A DNA stretch of 38,458 bases, taken from assembly GCA_937957805.1 (NCBI GenBank), contig CALFXW010000204.1, positions 1 through 38,458 of the forward strand, read 5' to 3'. This document shows positions 7,876 to 15,998 of this stretch, one piece after another. The stretch's first letter is position 1, and each line of letters begins with the position of its first letter. This DNA is from an uncultured Sphingopyxis sp. Its GTDB lineage: Bacteria > Pseudomonadota > Alphaproteobacteria > Sphingomonadales > Sphingomonadaceae. A program made the translations under genes and the position numbers. The notes under the pieces were generated by a model. That model worked only from the letters and a program-made list of their open reading frames with translations. It did no database searches and was not told the DNA's origin.

Positions 7876-8667
7876 CTACGCATCAATCGACGTGCCGAGC
7901 GATGCGTGCACCAGTCCGCCATCCACCGTCAGCGTTTCACCGATAACATAATCACCCGCCCGGCTGGCGAGGTAGATGGCAGCGGCGGCCATATCCTCTG
8001 CCGTGCCGATGCGCCGCGCGGGGATGCCCGCACCCACCGCATCGCCATGGTCGCGCGCGGCCTTGTTCATGTCGGACTGGAAAGCGCCGGGCGCAATTGC
8101 CGTCACATGGATATGGTCACGCACCAGCCGCGCCGCCATCCGCTTGGTCAGGTACAAAATCGCCGCCTTGGAGGCATGATAGCTGTATGTTTCCCAGGGG
8201 TTGAGCCGCATCCCGTCAATCGACCCGACGTTAATCACCTTGGCCGGGCGTTCGATGCTGCCCGCCGCCTTGAGCAGGGGGTGGAGCGCCTGTGTCAGGA
8301 AAAAAGGTGCCTTGACGTTGACGTCCATAACCTTGTCCCAGCCGCTTTCGGGAAAATCCTCAAACGGCACACCCCATGCCGCACCGGCATTGTTGATGAG
8401 GATGTCGAGCCTTTCTTCGCGTTCGGCAAGCGCAGCGGCGAGCTTGCGGCAACCATCCACGCTCGAAATGTCACAGGGCAGGCCGACCACTTTGTCACCA
8501 AAGCGTTCGACCGCCGCTGCCACCTGATCGGCCTTGCGCGCCGAGATATAGATGCGCTCGCACCCGGCGGCCAAAAACCCCTCCACAAACATCGCGCCAA
8601 TGCCGCGCGACCCGCCGGTGATGAGGGCAATGCGCCCTTTCAACCCGAATAATTGCCCCAATTCCAT
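7876..8667 (-). CDS. SDR family oxidoreductase (RhlG/FabG-like)
   Basis: This is a 263-residue classical short-chain dehydrogenase. It has TGGSRGIG at residues 17-24 for NADP(H), NNAGAAWG near 92-99, Ser149 and the YHASK active site (Tyr163, Lys167). ISARKADQ after strand 2 resembles RhlG-type 3-oxoacyl reductases, which prefer NADPH. The ATG at 8667 is chosen because a run of Gs (CGGGGGGAA) precedes it; an upstream TTG would overlap the previous gene. It follows the 378-residue acyl-CoA dehydrogenase by 17 bases and probably works in the same pathway, oxidising or reducing a hydroxy- or oxo-acyl-CoA (inference). Confidence 0.88.
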   Translation of the reverse strand: MELGQLFGLKGRIALITGGSRGIGAMFVEGFLAAGCERIYISARKADQVAAAVERFGDKVVGLPCDISSVDGCRKLAAALAEREERLDILINNAGAAWGVPFEDFPESGWDKVMDVNVKAPFFLTQALHPLLKAAGSIERPAKVINVGSIDGMRLNPWETYSYHASKAAILYLTKRMAARLVRDHIHVTAIAPGAFQSDMNKAARDHGDAVGAGIPARRIGTAEDMAAAAIYLASRAGDYVIGETLTVDGGLVHASLGTSIDA

Positions 8668-8684
8668 GGCGCTATTCCCCCCGA

Positions 8685-9821
8685 TCAATATCCGTTCAGC
8701 CGCGCCACGCGGTCGATATGGTAGTGGACATCCCCCATATATTCGGCGAGCGCGCGGTCGCGTTTCATATAAAGGCCGATGTCATATTCATCGGTCATGC
8801 CGATGCCGCCGTGCATCTGCACCCCTTCGCGCACCGCCAGATTGGTCGCACGGCCCGCCTTTGCCTTGGCGACAGAGACCATCAATTCGGCCCCGCTGTC
8901 CCCTTCGTCGAGCAATTGCTGCGCCTTCATCACGCTGGCGCGCGCAATCTCCATCTCCGAATATAGATGTGCAGCGCGGTGTTGCAGCGCCTGAAATTCG
9001 CCAATCAACCGCCCGAACTGCTTGCGCTGTTTCAGATAGTCCATCGTCAAATCCATCGCACCCTGCCCGACCCCGACCATCTCCGCCGCCGCCCCGGTGC
9101 GCGCCGCCGCGAGCAGGGGCTTGACCGCGTCCCAACCGGCATCGACTTCGCCCACCACGGCGTCAGCATCCACCGTCACATCGTCAAAACGCATGTGGGC
9201 GGCGAGCGAGGCATCGACCAACCGGCGCGGATCGGCGTTGAGGCCCGCTGCGCCCTGCGGCACGGCAAAGAGCGTCAGGCCATCCTTATCCCCCGCGCTG
9301 CCCCCCGTCCGCGCAAGGACGAGCAGCATGTCGGCAACATGGCCCGACAGAACAAAGCATTTCTGCCCATTTAGTTTGAAGCCATTGCCCGCGCGAGTGG
9401 CGGCAAGCGCGCTCCCCTCCGGCCCATGGCGCGGCTTTTCATCGATGGCAATTGCGATGATCGCATCCCCCGTCGCGACGCGCGGCAACCACTGGGCCGC
9501 CTGCGCCCCGCCCGCCGCTTTGAGCGCGGATACCGCAGCCACCGACGTCGATAAAAAGGGTGATGGCGTCAGATTGCGGCCGATTTCTTCGAGCACAATC
9601 CCCGCCTCTGCATGACCCAGCCCCATGCCACCATATTCTTCGCCGACCAAAATGCCGGCAAAGCCCATTTCGGCAAATTGTTTCCACAGGTCGCGCGAAA
9701 ATCCGGTCGCATCGCCGCTGTCACGCAGGCTGCGCAAATGGCTGACCGGGGCGGCATCGGCAATGAAGGGGGCAGCGCTGTCGCGCAGCATCGCCTGTTC
9801 GTCATTATGATAAAGCGGCAT
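8685..9821 (-). CDS. Acyl-CoA dehydrogenase, probable non-catalytic-type subunit
   Basis: This is a 378-residue protein of the acyl-CoA dehydrogenase fold: N-terminal helical domain with EEYGGMGLGHAEAGIVLEEIGR, middle beta domain, and C-terminal helical domain with LKQRKQFGRLIGEFQALQH and QMHGGIGMTDEY. The segment where most family members carry the catalytic Glu (EGT/GGT) reads EYMGDVHYH (about 360-368), with Met where Glu would be expected. Such subunits are known to pair with a catalytic partner in alpha2beta2 acyl-CoA dehydrogenases of steroid catabolism. The neighbouring 394-residue dehydrogenase could be that partner. The start at 9821 is supported by GGAGAG five bases before it. The loss of Glu is judged by eye. 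Confidence 0.88.
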   Translation of the reverse strand: MPLYHNDEQAMLRDSAAPFIADAAPVSHLRSLRDSGDATGFSRDLWKQFAEMGFAGILVGEEYGGMGLGHAEAGIVLEEIGRNLTPSPFLSTSVAAVSALKAAGGAQAAQWLPRVATGDAIIAIAIDEKPRHGPEGSALAATRAGNGFKLNGQKCFVLSGHVADMLLVLARTGGSAGDKDGLTLFAVPQGAAGLNADPRRLVDASLAAHMRFDDVTVDADAVVGEVDAGWDAVKPLLAAARTGAAAEMVGVGQGAMDLTMDYLKQRKQFGRLIGEFQALQHRAAHLYSEMEIARASVMKAQQLLDEGDSGAELMVSVAKAKAGRATNLAVREGVQMHGGIGMTDEYDIGLYMKRDRALAEYMGDVHYHIDRVARLNGY

Positions 9822-9849
9822 TTTTCTCTCCGGGAAACATGGGGGCGGT

Positions 9850-11034
9850 TCAGGCGCCGGGCAGGTCGAGGATGCGTTTGGCGATGACATTCAGCATCAC
9901 CTCACTCGTCCCGCCCTCAATCGAATTGGCCTTGGTGCGCAGCCAGCCGCGCGGCTTGCTGCCGCCCCTGCTCTCCGCGCTGTCCCATTCCAGCCCCGCC
10001 GAACCCGCGCCCGACATCACCAATTCATGCCGCCTTTTGTTGAGTTCAGTCCCTGCATATTTCATCATGTTGGAACTGGCGGGGTGCGCACGCCCGGTTT
10101 TCCACATATCCATGAAGCGTTCGCCCATCGCACGGAATGCAAAAACATCGGTATCAAATGCCGCCATTTCGGCGCGCAGCACGGGGTCGTCCAATTCCCC
10201 GGCAGCATTTTTGCCGATGACTTGTGCATAAAGCGCGCCGATGCTGACCATATCGCCGCCTGCGCCGCCGCCCGAAATCATTTCCCGTTCGTGACCCAAC
10301 AGATATTTGGCAACATCCCAGCCCCGGTTCACTTCGCCGATAAACTGGGTTTTGGGCACCGCCACATTGTCAAAGAAAGTCTCACAAAATGGGCTGTTGC
10401 CCGAAATGAGAAGGATGGGCTTGGTCGAAACCCCGGGGCTTGCCATGTCGAACAACATGAAAGTTATGCCCTGATATTTATTCGCCTTATCGGTACGGAT
10501 CAGCGCAAAAATCCAGTCCGCCTTGTCGGCATAGCTGGTCCAGATTTTGCTGCCATTGACCTGCCAATGGTCGCCCTTATCCTCCCCAAAGCTTTGCAGG
10601 CTGACAAGGTCGCTGCCCGACCCCGGTTCGGAATAGCCCTGACACCAGCGAATTTCGCCGCGCGCGATCGGCGGCAGATAATGTAATTTCTGTTCCTCGG
10701 TGCCGAAATGGAGCAATGCGGGGCCGAGCATCCAAATCCCAAAGGACGACAGCGGCGCACGCGCGCCGATGCGCGCCATTTCGCTGCGAAAAACCTTGGT
10801 CTGCTGCGCGCTTAACCCTGCACCGCCATAGGCCTTGGGCCAATCGGGGACGGTATAGCCCTTGGCCGCGCAGGCGTGGAGCCAGTCGCGCTGCGCATCA
10901 TTTTTGAACACCCAATTGCGCCCGCCCCAACAAATGTCGCCTTCTTCATTGGCAGGCTTGCGCATTTCATCGGGGCAATTTGCCGCCAGCCATGCGCGCA
11001 CTTCCGCCCGGAAATCGTCCAGATTCTCGCTCAT
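9850..11034 (-). CDS. Acyl-CoA dehydrogenase, catalytic-type subunit
   Basis: This 394-residue FAD-dependent acyl-CoA dehydrogenase would introduce an alpha-beta double bond into an acyl-CoA. It shows PKAYGGAGLSAQQ, the FAD/substrate segment QGYSEPGSGSDL, WTSYADKADW in the beta domain, and SIEGGTSEV near the C-terminus, where Glu373 sits in the usual catalytic position. The GYSEPGSGSDL form and the pairing with a Glu-less neighbour resemble FadE-type dehydrogenases of ring and side-chain degradation in actinobacteria. It is the first gene of the minus-strand operon (this gene, the second dehydrogenase 28 bases on, then the SDR). The ATG at 11034 follows a GGGGAG run. The substrate is unknown. 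Confidence 0.9.
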   Translation of the reverse strand: MSENLDDFRAEVRAWLAANCPDEMRKPANEEGDICWGGRNWVFKNDAQRDWLHACAAKGYTVPDWPKAYGGAGLSAQQTKVFRSEMARIGARAPLSSFGIWMLGPALLHFGTEEQKLHYLPPIARGEIRWCQGYSEPGSGSDLVSLQSFGEDKGDHWQVNGSKIWTSYADKADWIFALIRTDKANKYQGITFMLFDMASPGVSTKPILLISGNSPFCETFFDNVAVPKTQFIGEVNRGWDVAKYLLGHEREMISGGGAGGDMVSIGALYAQVIGKNAAGELDDPVLRAEMAAFDTDVFAFRAMGERFMDMWKTGRAHPASSNMMKYAGTELNKRRHELVMSGAGSAGLEWDSAESRGGSKPRGWLRTKANSIEGGTSEVMLNVIAKRILDLPGA

Positions 11035-11154
11035 CTCCCCACCCGTCCTCTATCGCATTTTGGGTCAAATCGAACCGCAAGGTTAAGCGGCAAGCCCCAT
11101 GGCACGCAAGCAGCTTTTTCGGGGCAAAGCATGCCGTAACGTCGGCGAAGCGGC

Positions 11155-11184
11155 TTGACGCGCGGCAAGTTTCAAAAATATGGT
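11155..11184 (+). promoter_or_regulatory. Predicted sigma-70-type promoter for the SDR-symporter pair
   Basis: TTGACG (11155-11160) is separated by 18 bases from TATGGT (11179-11184). This leaves a leader of about 65 bases before the ATG at 11257. It lies in the 222-base region between the divergent catabolic operons. The rest of that region shows no clear repeat or second promoter to my eye. Confidence 0.4.
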
Positions 11185-11256
11185 ATGGCAATTGCGGGTG
11201 CGCGCTCGAACGTCGGAATGGCGCTCGATTCGTTTCGGAGATTGAGGGAAAATCAT

Positions 11257-12108
11257 ATGCGTTTCGCCAATAAAAATCTGGTCATCACCGGCGCAGCATC
11301 GGGGATTGGGCGCGCGACCGCGCTGTTATTCGCAGGCGAAGGCGCACGGGTTTTTGCCGGTGACATTGACGCGGCGGGCGGTGATGCGCTGGTCGTCGAA
11401 GGGGCGGGCAATATTGCCTTTTTGCGCACCGATGTGACGCAGAGCGGGGATATTGCAGCGCTGATGGACTGGGCCGCGCGCGAAGGCGGCGGCATCGACT
11501 TTTTGTTCAATAACGCAGGATCGGGCGGCGACCGTGCGGCGATTGATGAGATTGAACCCGATGGTTGGGACCGGACGATGGATCTGCTGCTGCGGTCGGT
11601 CGCCATGGGCATCCGTTATGGCGCGCCGCATATGAAGGGGCGCCGGGGGGCGAGCATCATCAACACCGCCAGCGTTGCCGCGTTGGGATCGGGCTATGCG
11701 CCGACCGCTTATTCGGTGGCAAAGGCGGGCGTCCTCCATCTGTCCAAAATCGCGGCGATGGATCTGGCGCGATACGGGATCCGCGTGAACGCAATCTGCC
11801 CCGGTTTCATCAACACCAATATCTTCACATCCAGCCTCGACGTGCCCGACGAGCATAAACAGGGTGCAAAGGCGATCATCGCGCAAATGTCGGCCAATGC
11901 GCAGCCCGTGGCGCGCGGCGGCATGGCGGACGATATTGCCAATGCTGTCGCCTTTTTGGCGAGCGATGCGTCGAGCTTTATGACCGGCACCCATTTGCTC
12001 GTCGATGGCGGGCTGACGGTGGGCGAACGGCACAGTTGGGACCCCGAAACGCCGGGCATGTTCGATGCGCTGCTGGCCATGGAAGCGAGCGCCAAGGCCA
12101 GCGCATGA
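11257..12108 (+). CDS. SDR family oxidoreductase
   Basis: This is a 283-residue classical short-chain dehydrogenase. TGAASGIG near residues 9-16 binds the nucleotide, an acidic GDIDAAGG turn after strand 2 favours NAD+, and the active site shows NTASVAAL and YSVAKAG. The C-terminal extension after VDGG (HSWDPETPGMFDALLAME) is longer than in minimal FabG-like proteins. The ATG at 11257 is chosen because GAGGGAAAA precedes it; upstream in-frame starts would run through the promoter. It heads a plus-strand pair with the GPH symporter through an ATGA overlap and is divergent from the acyl-CoA dehydrogenase operon. It probably oxidises an alcohol group of the same substrate class (inference). Confidence 0.87.
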   Translation: MRFANKNLVITGAASGIGRATALLFAGEGARVFAGDIDAAGGDALVVEGAGNIAFLRTDVTQSGDIAALMDWAAREGGGIDFLFNNAGSGGDRAAIDEIEPDGWDRTMDLLLRSVAMGIRYGAPHMKGRRGASIINTASVAALGSGYAPTAYSVAKAGVLHLSKIAAMDLARYGIRVNAICPGFINTNIFTSSLDVPDEHKQGAKAIIAQMSANAQPVARGGMADDIANAVAFLASDASSFMTGTHLLVDGGLTVGERHSWDPETPGMFDALLAMEASAKASA

Positions 12109-13535
12109 GCATCGACACGCCGAAATTGCCGGTCAAGCTCAAGCTGGTTCACGGCCTCGGCAGTGTTGCCTATGGCATAAAGGACAATGGTTTTTCGACC
12201 TTCCTCCTCATCTTTTACAACCAAGTGCTCGGGATGGACGCCAAATTGGTCAGCTTTGCACTGATGTGCGCGCTGATCCTCGATGCCTTTGTTGATCCGG
12301 TGATCGGCCATTTATCTGACCGCACCTATACCCGCTGGGGTCGGCGTTTGCCGTGGCTTTATGCCGCGCCAATCCCGCTCGCAGCATCCTGGCTCCTCCT
12401 CTGGTCGCCGCCCGACCTGCCGCCCACGCAGATGTTTTTCTATCTGGTGGCGGTGGCGATGCTGGTGCGCACGCTGGTTTCTGCCTGCGAAGTGCCATCG
12501 GTCGCGCTGGTGCCCGAATTGACCCGCGATTATGACGAACGCACCGGGCTGATGCGTTATCGTTTCCTGTTCGGCTGGGCGGGCGGACTGTTGATGCTGT
12601 TCCTTGCCTATGATGTGTTTTTGCGCGCCACCCCGGAACATCCGCACGGTCAACTCAACCCCGATGGCTATTGGACTTACGGCCTGTTCGGCGGGGGGTT
12701 AATGGCGGCGGCTGTATTATTATCCGCATGGGGGCAGCACCGACGCGTCGCGCATTTGCCCGAAGCCCGCCCGGAAAGACAGGGTATCGCCCATGGTTTT
12801 GGCGAAGTGCGCTCGACGCTGTCGCACCCGGCGTTTCTGACCCTGCTGGGCGCAGGGGCCATCGCCTACACCAGTCAGGGCATCACTTTCTCGATCAGCA
12901 ATTACCTCTATCTCTTTATCTGGCGCTTTGATGAGGCAGCCTTTGCCATCTACCCTTGGATATTGTTCGCAAGCGTGGTCGCAGCCTTTTTCATGGTCAC
13001 GCCGTTCCACGCCCGTTTCGGTAAGCGCGAAACCGCGATGGTGTCGGGCTGTATTTCGGTCGCATTCTGGCTCACCCCCTTTGCCCTGCGCCTCGTTGAC
13101 GCATGGCCGACAGAGGGGAGCAACCTGTCCTCCGCACTATTGTTCGGCTTTTTCTTTGCCGCCAATGCCTTTGGCGTGATGGTGATGATTTCGGGCAGTT
13201 CGATGATCGCCGATATCGTCGAAGCATCCGAAGAAAACACTGGTCGCCGCAGCGAGGGGATTTTCTTTGCCGGCAATTTCTTCATGCAAAAATGCGCAAC
13301 CGGGCTGGGCATTTTCCTGACCGGCCTGATCGTTTCGATGGCGGGACTGCCCGAACGGGCGAACCCGGCGACGGTCAGCGAAACGGTAATCGACAATCTG
13401 ACGCTTTATTATTCGGCGCTGGTTTTGATTGCGGTCATTTTTTCGACCGCCATTTTCGCGCGTTTTCCAATCAGCCGCGCCGACCATGAAGCGCGCGTCG
13501 CGAAATTGGCCGCCGCGCGGGTGGCGGCCGAATGA
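12105..13535 (+). CDS. MFS transporter, GPH (MelB-like) cation symporter family
   Basis: This is a 476-residue polytopic membrane protein. GSVAYGIKDNGFSTFLLIFYNQVLG at the N-terminus, DAFVDPVIGHLSDRTYTRWGRRLPWL with the conserved Asp and Arg residues, and the central EARPERQGIAHGF loop are typical of the glycoside-pentoside-hexuronide:cation symporter family. Members in catabolic gene clusters often carry substrates other than sugars, so import of the acid or ester degraded here is a reasonable inference. The start ATG overlaps the SDR stop (ATGA), indicating translational coupling. About 12 helices are expected. The real substrate cannot be read from sequence. Confidence 0.85.
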   Translation: MSIDTPKLPVKLKLVHGLGSVAYGIKDNGFSTFLLIFYNQVLGMDAKLVSFALMCALILDAFVDPVIGHLSDRTYTRWGRRLPWLYAAPIPLAASWLLLWSPPDLPPTQMFFYLVAVAMLVRTLVSACEVPSVALVPELTRDYDERTGLMRYRFLFGWAGGLLMLFLAYDVFLRATPEHPHGQLNPDGYWTYGLFGGGLMAAAVLLSAWGQHRRVAHLPEARPERQGIAHGFGEVRSTLSHPAFLTLLGAGAIAYTSQGITFSISNYLYLFIWRFDEAAFAIYPWILFASVVAAFFMVTPFHARFGKRETAMVSGCISVAFWLTPFALRLVDAWPTEGSNLSSALLFGFFFAANAFGVMVMISGSSMIADIVEASEENTGRRSEGIFFAGNFFMQKCATGLGIFLTGLIVSMAGLPERANPATVSETVIDNLTLYYSALVLIAVIFSTAIFARFPISRADHEARVAKLAAARVAAE

Positions 13536-13549
13536 TCATGGGCTTGCAA

Positions 13550-13578
13550 TTGGCTGTAACTTAACGTTTACGTAAGAT
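13550..13578 (+). promoter_or_regulatory. Predicted promoter with operator-like dyad before the ACAD11-like operon
   Basis: TTGGCT (13550-13555) and TAAGAT (13573-13578) are 17 bases apart. Between and overlapping them is CTTAACGTTTACGTAAG (13560-13576), an imperfect dyad of two ACGT cores. Its form resembles the operators of MerR-family LiuR-type regulators of acyl-CoA and branched-chain catabolism. No regulator gene lies in the window. The site is 20 bases upstream of the ATG at 13599. Confidence 0.4.
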
Positions 13579-13598
13579 GGAATTAGAGAGGGAACGAA

Positions 13599-14903
13599 AT
13601 GGATTTTGACCTGAGCGAACGGCAGCAGTTTTGGCAGGGCCGGGTGCGCGATTTCATCGAAACGCATGTGCGCGGCGCCGTCCCCACCTATAAGGAACAG
13701 GATGCGGCGGGCGACCGTTGGAAAGTCATCCCCGTCGTCGAAGAATTAAAGGCAAAGGCAAAGGCTGCGGGCATCTGGAACCTGTTCATGCCGCCGCAAC
13801 AGGCGAGCCACCACCATGTCGATGACGCATTTGCCTTTGAAGGGCCGCAACTGACCAACCTTGAATATGCGCTGTGCGCCGAGGAAATGGGGCGCATCGG
13901 CTTTGCCAGCGAAGTGTTCAACTGTTCGGCCCCCGACACCGGGAATATGGAAGTTTTCCACCGCTACGGCACGCTGGAACAAAAGGAAAAATGGCTGAAA
14001 CCCCTGATGGAAGGGGAAATTCGTTCGGCATTTTTGATGACCGAACCGCGTGTTGCTTCATCCGATGCCACCAATATCGAGTGCCGGATCGACCGGGATG
14101 GCGATGATTATGTCATCAACGGGCGCAAATGGTGGTCGTCGGGCGCGGGCGACCCGCGCTGCAAGGTGGCGATTGTCATGGGCAAGACCGATACGGGTGC
14201 CAAGCGTCACGCCCAGCAATCGATGCTGGTGGTGCCGATGGACGCGCCGGGCATCAACATCCTGCGCCATCTGCCGGTTTTTGGCTATGATGATGCGCCG
14301 CACGGCCATATGGAAATCGAACTAAAGGATGTGCGGGTCAACGCGCGCGATGCGATGCTGCTCGGCGAAGGGCGCGGCTTTGAAATTGCGCAAGGCCGCT
14401 TGGGGCCGGGCCGCATCCACCATTGTATGCGCACCATCGGGGTTGCGGAGGAGGCGTTGGAACGCATGGCACGCCGCCTGCTCACCCGTGTCGCCTTTGG
14501 CAAGGCGATTGCCGAACATAGCATCTGGGAACAGCGGATTGCGCGGGCGCGCATCGACATTGAAATGACGCGCCTCCTGTGCCTCAAAGCCGCCGACATG
14601 ATGGACAAGGCTGGCAACAAGATCGCGCAAAATGAAATTGCGATGATCAAGGTGCAGGCCCCCAATATGGCGCTGCAAATCATCGACGATGCGATACAGG
14701 CGCACGGCGGGGCGGGTGTCGCCGAAGATTTCGGGCTGGCCAAAATGTATGCAGGCCAGCGCACGCTGCGGCTCGCCGATGGGCCGGATGAGGTGCACGC
14801 CCGTGCCATCGCCCGCAATGAATTTGGCAAATATGGCGGGCGCGACGCCATCGCCGCCGCCAAAGCCGAATTTTCCTCCGCCGATCTGGGAGTAGCCCGA
14901 TGA
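13599..14903 (+). CDS. ACAD10/11-like acyl-CoA dehydrogenase family protein (LvaC-like)
   Basis: This 434-residue protein closely follows the dehydrogenase half of animal ACAD11 and bacterial LvaC. Family signatures are MTEP (147-150) with VASSDATNI (152-160), WWSSGAG (178-184), GRLGPGRIHHCMR (266-278) and ADGPDEVH (393-400). In that last motif Asp394 stands where ordinary acyl-CoA dehydrogenases have Glu. In the known cases (LvaC; ACAD11) the enzyme removes phosphate from a 4-phospho-acyl-CoA to give an enoyl-CoA, rather than simply oxidising the substrate. The matching kinase is encoded two genes downstream. It is first in an operon behind its own predicted promoter, and its stop overlaps the next start (ATGA). 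The chemistry here is inferred from the family. Confidence 0.9.
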   Translation: MDFDLSERQQFWQGRVRDFIETHVRGAVPTYKEQDAAGDRWKVIPVVEELKAKAKAAGIWNLFMPPQQASHHHVDDAFAFEGPQLTNLEYALCAEEMGRIGFASEVFNCSAPDTGNMEVFHRYGTLEQKEKWLKPLMEGEIRSAFLMTEPRVASSDATNIECRIDRDGDDYVINGRKWWSSGAGDPRCKVAIVMGKTDTGAKRHAQQSMLVVPMDAPGINILRHLPVFGYDDAPHGHMEIELKDVRVNARDAMLLGEGRGFEIAQGRLGPGRIHHCMRTIGVAEEALERMARRLLTRVAFGKAIAEHSIWEQRIARARIDIEMTRLLCLKAADMMDKAGNKIAQNEIAMIKVQAPNMALQIIDDAIQAHGGAGVAEDFGLAKMYAGQRTLRLADGPDEVHARAIARNEFGKYGGRDAIAAAKAEFSSADLGVAR

Positions 14904-15988
14904 AAGCCGCCGTACTAGTTGCCCCCAACCAGCCGCTTGAAATCGAGGATCTGTGCCTCGCCAACCCCGGCCCGCATGAGGTGTTGATCCGCACCGCGGC
15001 CTGCGGCCTGTGCCACAGCGACCTCCATTTCATAGAAGGTGCCTACCCCCACCCGCTGCCCGCCGTGCCGGGGCATGAGGCGGCCGGGATTGTCGAAGCG
15101 GTGGGGAGTGAGGTGCGCACGTTAAAGGTGGGGGATGCGGTCATCACCTGCCTTTCCGCCTTTTGCGGCCATTGCGAATTTTGCGTCACCGGGCGGATGG
15201 CATTGTGCACCGGGGGCGACACGCGCCGCGCGCCGGGCGAAGCGCCGCGCCTGACCCGCGCCGATGGCACGCCGGTCAATCAGATGCTCAACTTGTCGGC
15301 ATTTGCCGAAATGCTGCTGATCCACGAACATGCCTGTACAGCGATCAACCCCGAAATGCCGCTCGACCGCGCTGCGGTCATCGGCTGCGCGGTGACAACA
15401 GGTGCCGGAACGATTTTCAACGCCTGCAAGGTGACGCCGGGCGAAACGGTGGCGGTCGTCGGCTGCGGCGGGGTGGGGCTTGCCACCATTAACGCCGCCA
15501 AAATCGCGGGTGCGGGGCGGATTATCGCGGCTGACCCCATCCCCGAAAAGCGCGCACTGGCGATAAAATTGGGCGCAACCGATGTGATTGACGCTGCGGC
15601 CGATGGCGCGGCGGCGCAGATCGTCGAAATGACCAAGGGCGGGGTTGACCATGCAATCGAAGCGGTCGGCCGACCGCAATCCGCTGCACTCGCCGTCGGT
15701 TCGCTGCGGCGCGGCGGCACGGCGACGATTTTGGGGATGATGCCGCTCAACGAAAAGGTCGGCCTGTCGGCGATGGACCTGTTGGCCAGCAAGAAATTGC
15801 AGGGCGCGATTATGGGAATGAACCGTTTCCCTGTCGATATGCCGCGCTTGGTTGATTTTTATATGCGCGGGCTGCTCGACCTTGACTCAATCATTGCCGA
15901 ACGCATCCCCTTGAGCGCGATTAATGAGGGCTTTGAAAAGATGAAACGCGGCGACAGCGCGCGCAGCGTCATCGTTTTCGACAGCTAG
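14900..15988 (+). CDS. Zinc-dependent alcohol dehydrogenase (MDR family)
   Basis: This is a 362-residue medium-chain dehydrogenase. Catalytic zinc ligands are Cys38 (CGLCHSD) and His59 (PGHEAAG); structural zinc is held by Cys89, Cys92, Cys95 and Cys103. The Rossmann motif VGCGGVG lies near residue 190 and is followed by an AADPIPEKR turn, whose Asp points to NAD+. The length and class III-like features fit an alcohol or hydroxymethyl dehydrogenase. It lies between the ACAD11-like dehydrogenase and the matching kinase, with an ATGA overlap upstream and a 10-base gap downstream. It probably makes or removes the hydroxyl on the pathway intermediate (inference). Confidence 0.9.
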   Translation: MKAAVLVAPNQPLEIEDLCLANPGPHEVLIRTAACGLCHSDLHFIEGAYPHPLPAVPGHEAAGIVEAVGSEVRTLKVGDAVITCLSAFCGHCEFCVTGRMALCTGGDTRRAPGEAPRLTRADGTPVNQMLNLSAFAEMLLIHEHACTAINPEMPLDRAAVIGCAVTTGAGTIFNACKVTPGETVAVVGCGGVGLATINAAKIAGAGRIIAADPIPEKRALAIKLGATDVIDAAADGAAAQIVEMTKGGVDHAIEAVGRPQSAALAVGSLRRGGTATILGMMPLNEKVGLSAMDLLASKKLQGAIMGMNRFPVDMPRLVDFYMRGLLDLDSIIAERIPLSAINEGFEKMKRGDSARSVIVFDS

Positions 15989-15998
15989 GGCCTGGGGC

